In this document: positions 58,919-64,000 of the stretch, piece by piece
Layout: the number at the start of each line of letters is the position of its first letter
Position numbering within the stretch: position 1 is the stretch's first letter
From: Ferrovibrio sp965278975
Lineage (GTDB): Bacteria; Pseudomonadota; Alphaproteobacteria; Ferrovibrionales; Ferrovibrionaceae
Assembly (NCBI RefSeq): GCF_965278975.1
Contig: NZ_OZ257126.1
Location: 2,666,001-2,730,000 of the forward strand
Reading direction: 5' to 3'
Length of the DNA: 64,000 nt
Translations under genes and position numbers: made by a program
The notes under the pieces: model-generated
The model's input: the letters and a program-made list of their open reading frames with translations, nothing else
Told to the model about the DNA's origin: nothing
Database searches by the model: none

Positions 58919-60463
58919 ATGTACATCACCGAATGGGCGGCGAAGCTGCCCGGCAAGGCCGCCATTGTCATCGCCGAAACCGGCGCGGCACGCACATTTT
59001 CCGAACTTGAAGCGATGTCGAACCGTGCCGCGCAGCTCTTCCGCCGCTGCGGTCTAGGCTTCCGCGACCACATGGCACTGCTGCTCGAGAACAGCCTGGA
59101 TTTCTACGATGTCTGCTTCGGGGCAGATCGCGCCGGCCTTTACTACACCGCCATTTCCACCCGCCTTACCGCGCCGGAAGTCGCCTATATCGTCAACGAT
59201 TGTGGCGCCCGGCTGCTGGTGATCGGCCCGGCCTTTGCCGATATGGCCGCCGAGTTGCGGGAATCATGTCCGAAGGTGGAGCGATTTTTCATCACAGGTA
59301 CTGAAGCCCAGGGCTTCGAGCCGTGGGAAACGACGCTGGCAACGATGCCGGCCGAGCGTATTGCCGACGAGGTGCAGGGCCGCGACATGCTCTATTCCTC
59401 GGGCACCACCGGCAAGCCCAAGGGCGTGAAGCGGCCGCTCGCGGGTGATCCGGTCGGCGTCTCGACGCCGTTCTTTGAAAATGCGTTGAAGATCTACGGC
59501 TACGGCCAGGACATGGTCTATCTCTCGCCCGCACCCGGCTACCATGCGGCCCCCCTGCGTTACACCATGGTGGTCAGCCGTGTCGGCGGCACCCTGGTAG
59601 TGATGCAGCATTTCGATGCCGAGCGCGCCCTGGCACTGATCGAGCAGCATGGCATCACGCACTCCAATTGGGTGCCGACCATGTTCGTGCGCATGCTGAA
59701 GCTGCCCGATGAGACACGGCGGAAATACCGGCTTGGCACGCATCGGGTGGCGATCCATGGGGCGGGGCCGATCTCGATTGAAACCAAGCAGCGCATGATC
59801 GACTGGTGGGGGCCGATTCTCTACGAGTATTACGCTGCCTCCGAGGGCAATGGCACCACGATCATCACCTCACCTGAATGGCTTCAGCGGCGCGGCTCGG
59901 TTGGCCGCGCTGTGATCGGCACGCCGCATATCGTCAATGAGGAAACCGGCGCGGAACTGCCCACGGGCCAGGCCGGCGTGGTGTATTTCTCCGGCGGCCT
60001 GCCCTTCGCCTATCACAACGACCCGGAAAAGACTGAAACAGCCTTCAACGACAAGGGCTGGTCGACGCTGGGCGATATCGGTTATCTCGACGCCGAGGGC
60101 TATCTCTATCTCACGGACCGCAAGGCATTCATGATCATTTCCGGCGGCGTAAACATCTATCCGCAGGAAGCCGAGAATGTGCTGATCAATCATCCGCTGG
60201 TGGCTGATGTGGCGGTGATCGGCGTACCCAACGAGGATTTCGGGGAGGAAGTGAAGGCGGTGGTGCAACTGGTCGATCCAGCCAAGGCTTCACCGCAAGT
60301 GGCCGCCGATCTGATTGCCTATTGCCGTCAGCATCTTGCGGCAATCAAATGTCCGCGCAGCATCGATTTCGATCCGGCCTTGCCGCGGCATGAGACCGGC
60401 AAGCTCTACAAGCGCCTGATCAAGGATCGCTACTGGGGCAACAAGACCAGCCGGATCGTGTAA
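58919..60463 (+). CDS. AMP-forming acyl-CoA synthetase
   Basis: A 514-residue ANL-family ligase. Motifs: the P-loop-like YSSGTTGKPKGV, substrate region GYHAAPLRYTMVVSRVGGTLVVMQ, YEYYAASEGNG (A5), GWSTLGDIGYLDAEGYLYLTDR with the hinge Asp, and the catalytic Lys in the ending LPRHETGKLYKRLIKDRYW. It activates a carboxylic acid, probably medium- or long-chain or aromatic, as adenylate then CoA thioester. It may share a transcript with olsB (63 bases between them). It is not coupled to the acyl-CoA dehydrogenase at 48 kb, but both would serve fatty or aryl acid degradation. Confidence 0.9.
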   Translation: MYITEWAAKLPGKAAIVIAETGAARTFSELEAMSNRAAQLFRRCGLGFRDHMALLLENSLDFYDVCFGADRAGLYYTAISTRLTAPEVAYIVNDCGARLLVIGPAFADMAAELRESCPKVERFFITGTEAQGFEPWETTLATMPAERIADEVQGRDMLYSSGTTGKPKGVKRPLAGDPVGVSTPFFENALKIYGYGQDMVYLSPAPGYHAAPLRYTMVVSRVGGTLVVMQHFDAERALALIEQHGITHSNWVPTMFVRMLKLPDETRRKYRLGTHRVAIHGAGPISIETKQRMIDWWGPILYEYYAASEGNGTTIITSPEWLQRRGSVGRAVIGTPHIVNEETGAELPTGQAGVVYFSGGLPFAYHNDPEKTETAFNDKGWSTLGDIGYLDAEGYLYLTDRKAFMIISGGVNIYPQEAENVLINHPLVADVAVIGVPNEDFGEEVKAVVQLVDPAKASPQVAADLIAYCRQHLAAIKCPRSIDFDPALPRHETGKLYKRLIKDRYWGNKTSRIV

Positions 60464-60484
60464 ATCTACTCGTCTAAATGACAT

Positions 60485-60554
60485 CGTCATGCTCGCGAAA
60501 GCGAGCATCCCATTTGATATGAGCAATTGGATTCCCGCATGTGCGGGAATGACG
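60485..60554. repeat. Inverted pair of REP-like palindromes
   Basis: Unit 1 is CGTCAT then TGCTCGC-GAAA-GCGAGCA, ending ATCCCA (60485-60512). Unit 2 is TGGAT with ATTCCCGCA-TG-TGCGGGAAT, ending ATGACG (60528-60554). They share the ends CGTCAT and ATCC(C)A in opposite orientation, separated by 15 bases. This is the layout of REP/BIME-type extragenic pairs. They lie between two convergent genes and may terminate transcription on both strands. Confidence 0.7.
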
Positions 60555-60569
60555 GCTTGGCTTTAAGGC

Positions 60570-61595
60570 CTAGTGTCCCGGCACGCCCTTGGTCGTCGAG
60601 TATTCGAAATGCAGCGCCTTGCCCTTGAGGCGGGGATAGAGCGCATGGGCGGCGGAGGCGGCTTCGGCAAAGCCAGTAAGAATCAGCTTCAGCTTGCCGG
60701 GATAGGTTGCCACATCCCCGATGGCGTGGATGCCCGGCTCATTCGTTGCGCAGGTGGCGGGATCGACACGGAGCTGATGCCGTTCCAGGTCCAGGCCCCA
60801 ATGCTGCAATGGCCCGAGATCGCTTTTCAGCCCGAAGAAAGCGAGCAGGTGCTGCGCTTCCAGTCGGCACGTTTCGCCTTCCAGTGACTCGACCAGCACG
60901 CCCCGCAACGCCGCACCATCGCCTTCCAGGCCGCTCAACTGATAGGGCACCACGAATTCGACGCCGTTGCCCGCAAGGGCCTGGAGTCGTGCGACACTTT
61001 CCGGCGCGGCACGGAATTGCGCACGGCGGTGGATCATGTAGATACGGGCCGCCACGCCCTGCAAGGCCAGCGCCCAGTCGACGGCGGAATCGCCGCCGCC
61101 GGCAATCGCCACGCTGGCGCCACGGAAATCCTCAGGCCTGCGCACCAGGTAATGCACGGCCTTGCCTTCATAGGCTTCGATGCCGGCAAGCGGTGGCCGG
61201 TTCGGGCCGAAGGCACCGGCGCCGGCGGCGATGATCACCGCGCCGGTCTCGATCACTTCACCCTTGTCGGTGGTGAGTACAAAGCCTTCGCCCTCGCGTC
61301 GGCAGGCATCGACGCGATGGCCGAGCAGGTAGCGGGGGTGAAACGGCGCTGCCTGAGCCTCAAGCCGGTGGATCAGCTCGGCGGCAGAAATCTGCGGGTA
61401 GCCGGGAATGTCGTAGATCGGCTTTTCCGGGTAGAGCGCGCTGCATTGCCCGCCAAGTTCGGGCAGGGCGTCAATCAGGGTGCAGCGCAGGCCCAGCATG
61501 CCGCATTGGAACACAGCGAACAGCCCGACCGGGCCGCCGCCGATGATGGTCACATCGCAGGCCATGGCATTGCCGTCATGGGAAGGCGTCAGCAT
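60570..61595 (-). CDS. Ferredoxin--NADP reductase (thioredoxin-reductase-like type)
   Basis: A 341-residue FAD/NAD(P) two-domain flavoprotein. The FAD site IIGGGPVGLFAVFQCGMLG, PELGGQCSALYPEKPIYDIPGYP, the NADP site AIAGGGDSAVDWALAL, the HRRAQFRA motif and FFGLKSDLGPLQHWGL mark the YumC-type FNR rather than thioredoxin reductase (no CxxC). The ending EYSTTKGVPG is the usual C-terminal FAD-stacking tail. It would supply electrons between NADPH and ferredoxin or flavodoxin. An internal ATG at 61565 (MACDVTIIGGG) is an equally good start. Confidence 0.93.
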   Translation of the reverse strand: MLTPSHDGNAMACDVTIIGGGPVGLFAVFQCGMLGLRCTLIDALPELGGQCSALYPEKPIYDIPGYPQISAAELIHRLEAQAAPFHPRYLLGHRVDACRREGEGFVLTTDKGEVIETGAVIIAAGAGAFGPNRPPLAGIEAYEGKAVHYLVRRPEDFRGASVAIAGGGDSAVDWALALQGVAARIYMIHRRAQFRAAPESVARLQALAGNGVEFVVPYQLSGLEGDGAALRGVLVESLEGETCRLEAQHLLAFFGLKSDLGPLQHWGLDLERHQLRVDPATCATNEPGIHAIGDVATYPGKLKLILTGFAEAASAAHALYPRLKGKALHFEYSTTKGVPGH

Positions 61596-61730
61596 GAGGT
61601 ACTTGTAAATAAGCGGCTTGCATGGTGCCAGTCTCGGGGAGTGCGGGGCTGGTTGGGAATCATGGTGTTGAGCGAGGGTTCTGCTGGAATATAGAGGGGG
61701 TATCCTGTAAAGTTGTATCAGGAGGTGGCA

Positions 61731-62816
61731 ATGATCACTCTAATCAGATTTTTCATCGCTTTTACCTTTGTTTTTATTGCTTCTCCATATTCTGTTCGCG
61801 CCCAGGCCGCTAATCAACAGAATGATATCCTCCGCTGCCTGAACGGCGGTATCGCCGCCAGCCAGCTCTATACGCATTGCTCCAGCTGGATCAGCCGGCT
61901 GCCGCCGCAATCTCCGTTGCTGGAATCAGCTTATCTGCAGCGTGCCATGGCGGCTTACAAGCAGGGGCTTCGCGAGCAGGCGATGACGGACGTGGATGTG
62001 GTGCTGCGTCTTAATCCTGCGCAATGGCCGGCCCATTGGGCCAAGGCGCAGTGGCAGGAATGGAGCCGGAATTATACTGGCGCAATCGCCTCCTGGGCGG
62101 AGGTGATCCGCTATCTACCCAATATGGGGACTGTCTATGCCCGCAGTGCCGCCGCCTATGACAATGCCGGGCGCTCCGAAGAAGCTCTGGAGGCCGTGGA
62201 AAAAGCCCTGAGCCGAGCCGAAGGCAAGGTCGAGCAAGCGAACTTCCGCTTTACCTATGGGCTGATTCAGGAGGGCCGTGGTGATTACGCCGCGGCCAAG
62301 GCGGCCTTCGCCACCAGTCTGGAACTGATGCCTGATTTCGGTTCCGCGCGCTATGCCCTGGGCCGTGCGCAATATATGACGGGTGAATTCCGCGCGGCGA
62401 TGGAAACGCTGGATAAATCCGGATTCGGCCCGTTTCCCTATCTCTGGCGCTACCTTGCCGCATTGCGCGCAGGCGAAGCGCCGATCCCGATGCTCGCCGC
62501 ACTGCCGGCCACCATGGAACGCGAGCGTTGGCCGGTATCTTTGGTGCGGGAGTTGCAGGGTGAGGGCAAGGCGCAGCCGGAGCTTGGCTTGCAGAAGAAC
62601 AGTTCCTGGTCGGAGGCGACACAGCTTGCCGGCCGGCAGGTAGAGCTGGCCTTTTTCCAGGGTCAGATTGCCCTGGCCCGCGGCGACAAGACCGAAGCGG
62701 CGCGCCTGTTCAAGAACGCCACAAGTGCCGGCTTTGAGGAATATATTGAAACACGCGCTGCCCGGGTTGAGCTGTCACGGCTGCGAGCCGAGGGTGTACG
62801 GGGGAGTGAGCCATGA
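61731..62816 (+). CDS. Exported TPR-repeat protein
   Basis: A 361-residue protein from the ATG at 61731, with AGGAGGT upstream. Signal peptide (FFIAFTFVFIASPYSVRAQA) followed by a helical solenoid with TPR-like pairs: LLESAYLQRAMAAYKQGLREQAMTDVDVVLRLNPAQWPAHWAKAQ, TVYARSAAAYDNAGRSEEALEAVEKAL, FTYGLIQEGRGDYAAAKAAFATSLELMPDFGSARYALGRAQYMTGEFRAAMETL. It should bind partners in the periplasm. It overlaps the start of the following Sel1/DUF3857 gene by 4 bases (ATGA), which makes joint function likely. Confidence 0.83.
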   Translation: MITLIRFFIAFTFVFIASPYSVRAQAANQQNDILRCLNGGIAASQLYTHCSSWISRLPPQSPLLESAYLQRAMAAYKQGLREQAMTDVDVVLRLNPAQWPAHWAKAQWQEWSRNYTGAIASWAEVIRYLPNMGTVYARSAAAYDNAGRSEEALEAVEKALSRAEGKVEQANFRFTYGLIQEGRGDYAAAKAAFATSLELMPDFGSARYALGRAQYMTGEFRAAMETLDKSGFGPFPYLWRYLAALRAGEAPIPMLAALPATMERERWPVSLVRELQGEGKAQPELGLQKNSSWSEATQLAGRQVELAFFQGQIALARGDKTEAARLFKNATSAGFEEYIETRAARVELSRLRAEGVRGSEP

Positions 62817-64000
62817 CGAGACTGCACAAGGGGCGGCTGGCGGCTTTTGCCGGATTGCTGCTGGTGGGGCTTTCCGCCTGCGTCACCACCGGGCCGGATC
62901 GGGCCACGGTGCAGCAGGTGGCCAATAGCTCGACCGAGGCAATTCTGCTGCAGAATTTGATGGAAGGTGCGGCGCTTGGTGCCGATGCTGCAGCGGCTGC
63001 GGCATTGCTGCGGCAGAATGCGCAGCGCGGCGAAGCCTGGGCAATGCTGTCGCTGGCCGAGATGCTGGCCGCCGGCCGCGGTGTCGAACGCAACCTGCCT
63101 CTCGGTTTTGAATATCTGCGCAAGGCCTCTGACGCCGAATATGCTCCGGCAATGGCGACCTATGGTTCGGTGCTGCTCACCGGCTACGAGGGTGCCATGC
63201 AGGCCGACCCGGTGCAGGCCATGCAGTTGTTGCAGCGGGCTGCCGCCAAGACCAACTCCGTGGCTATGTTCTCCCTGGGTGAGGCCTATCGTGATGGCAT
63301 GGCGGTGCCGGCCGATCGTCTTGCGGCCTATGCCTGGTTCCAGCTTGCCTTGGATAAAGCCACTACTTACAGAGAATTCCAGCAGGCGGCCCGGGCGCGC
63401 AACGATATGCTGCCATTGCTGGTGCCGGAGCAGCGCTGGGCGGCTCTCACAGCGGCGCGCAACTGGCGCCCCGGCATACCGCTCGCTGTCGCTCCGACCG
63501 GCGATACCCTCGGCCCGGCCCGCAATGTCACGCAGTTCATCGCCACGCCGGTCGGCCTGGCTGGCACCAATACGGCGGCGGAGGACCATGCCATCCGCAC
63601 CAAGAAGGTCACCATTGAGGTTGAGGTTGCCGCCGATGGCAGCAGTGTCTCCGAGAGCACGCACGAATATCTGATCCTCAACGAAGCCGGTATCAATATC
63701 ATCAGTACGATGAAGCTGGATTTCCATGCGGGCAAAGAACGCTACGAAATACTGACAGCGGAGAACCGCAAGGCGGATGGCCGCGTGGTGGCGGTGCAGC
63801 CTTCGGATATTCATACCGGCCAGGCACCACAGCGCTCGGATTCGGCGCTGTTCAAGGATCTCAAGCAGATGGTTGTGGTGTTCCCGCAGCTCGATGTCGG
63901 CGATACCCTGTTGCTGAAGACGCGCCGCCATTTGCAGCCGATCATACCGGGTCATTTCACCATGAGTTCCGCAATGCACGTTGCGGCGCCGGTGGATGAA
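62813..64000 (+). CDS. Lipoprotein with Sel1-like repeats and a DUF3857 domain, cut by the right edge
   Basis: The ATG at 62813 overlaps the TPR gene stop (ATGA); the frame is open to the window end (396 codons). It has a lipoprotein signal peptide (FAGLLLVGLSACVTT, Cys about 24), then Sel1-like repeats (AWAMLSLAEMLAAGRGVERNLPLGFEYLRKASDAEYAPAMATYGSVL and one or two more, about 65-180), then from about 215 the beginning of a DUF3857 domain (YLILNEAGINIISTMKLDFHAGKERYEILTAENRKADGRVV...FPQLDVGDTLLLKT). DUF3857 usually precedes a transglutaminase domain, which would lie beyond the edge. A cell-envelope protein-processing or binding role is possible. Confidence 0.82.
   Translation, partial: MTRLHKGRLAAFAGLLLVGLSACVTTGPDRATVQQVANSSTEAILLQNLMEGAALGADAAAAAALLRQNAQRGEAWAMLSLAEMLAAGRGVERNLPLGFEYLRKASDAEYAPAMATYGSVLLTGYEGAMQADPVQAMQLLQRAAAKTNSVAMFSLGEAYRDGMAVPADRLAAYAWFQLALDKATTYREFQQAARARNDMLPLLVPEQRWAALTAARNWRPGIPLAVAPTGDTLGPARNVTQFIATPVGLAGTNTAAEDHAIRTKKVTIEVEVAADGSSVSESTHEYLILNEAGINIISTMKLDFHAGKERYEILTAENRKADGRVVAVQPSDIHTGQAPQRSDSALFKDLKQMVVVFPQLDVGDTLLLKTRRHLQPIIPGHFTMSSAMHVAAPVDE

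Overview
The window reads as chromosomal DNA of a high-GC alphaproteobacterium, most likely a member of the Rhodospirillales or a close relative. The evidence is gene content and order: bolA / zinc-finger J-domain gene / cobS / cobT, xerD / aroK / aroB / CBS-domain gene, rpmH-rnpA-yidD-yidC-engB-argB, dciA / dsbA / smc, an mcl1-type malyl-CoA lyase, ornithine-lipid olsB, and GC-rich codon third positions nearly everywhere. Species cannot be fixed from this window alone.

Layout. 1-1378 is the low-GC end of an integrated element. It carries a truncated HNH-like gene and a zinc-ribbon plus TIR/deoxyribosyltransferase-like gene, and it stops at a 3' fragment of tRNA-Phe (1379-1428) that looks like an attachment site. 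Backbone follows: DUF3291 protein, a DapC-type aminotransferase, FtsK, a ParE/Phd-type toxin-antitoxin pair, Ogt, an RNA methyltransferase, a ReAV-type asparaginase, a kinase-like protein, a His-rich CobW-family GTPase and a secreted thermonuclease (1.4-11.7 kb). At 11.8-13.4 kb a second low-GC insert holding a lone DNA methyltransferase lies between two 47-bp copies of the 3' end of a nucleotide-sugar dehydrogenase gene. Next come a short polysaccharide locus (dehydrogenase, glycosyltransferase, WbpL-like initiating transferase; 13.4-17 kb), malyl-CoA lyase, XerD, an exported alpha-helical protein coupled to a 46-residue membrane peptide, and the shikimate genes aroK-aroB with a CBS protein and an AEC transporter.

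25-35 kb holds bolA, the J-domain protein, aerobic cobaltochelatase subunits CobS-CobT, a VWA lipoprotein and a very large hybrid histidine kinase with four tandem PAS domains. 35.7-40.5 kb is the ribosome / membrane-insertion block: rpmB, and divergently rpmH-rnpA-yidD-yidC-engB-argB. Both divergent promoters are readable, and an intrinsic-terminator-like hairpin sits between the rpmH promoter and rpmH. 40-50 kb is mixed metabolism: periplasmic nucleosidase, Kef-type antiporter, LysR/VOC pair, two exported proteins of unknown function behind a perfect 18-bp hairpin that covers the Shine-Dalgarno sequence, haloalkane dehalogenase, PurB and a DmdC-like acyl-CoA dehydrogenase.

50-64 kb contains dciA, a membrane-anchored DsbA, an enlarged SMC (1445 residues), AmpG, OlsB, an acyl-CoA synthetase, a ferredoxin-NADP reductase and a TPR / Sel1-DUF3857 exported pair cut by the right edge. 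The most striking single observation is in SMC: both coiled-coil arms carry nine tandem 18-residue repeats (residues 456-617 and 826-987), equal in number and placed to face each other across the hinge, so both arms have been lengthened in step.
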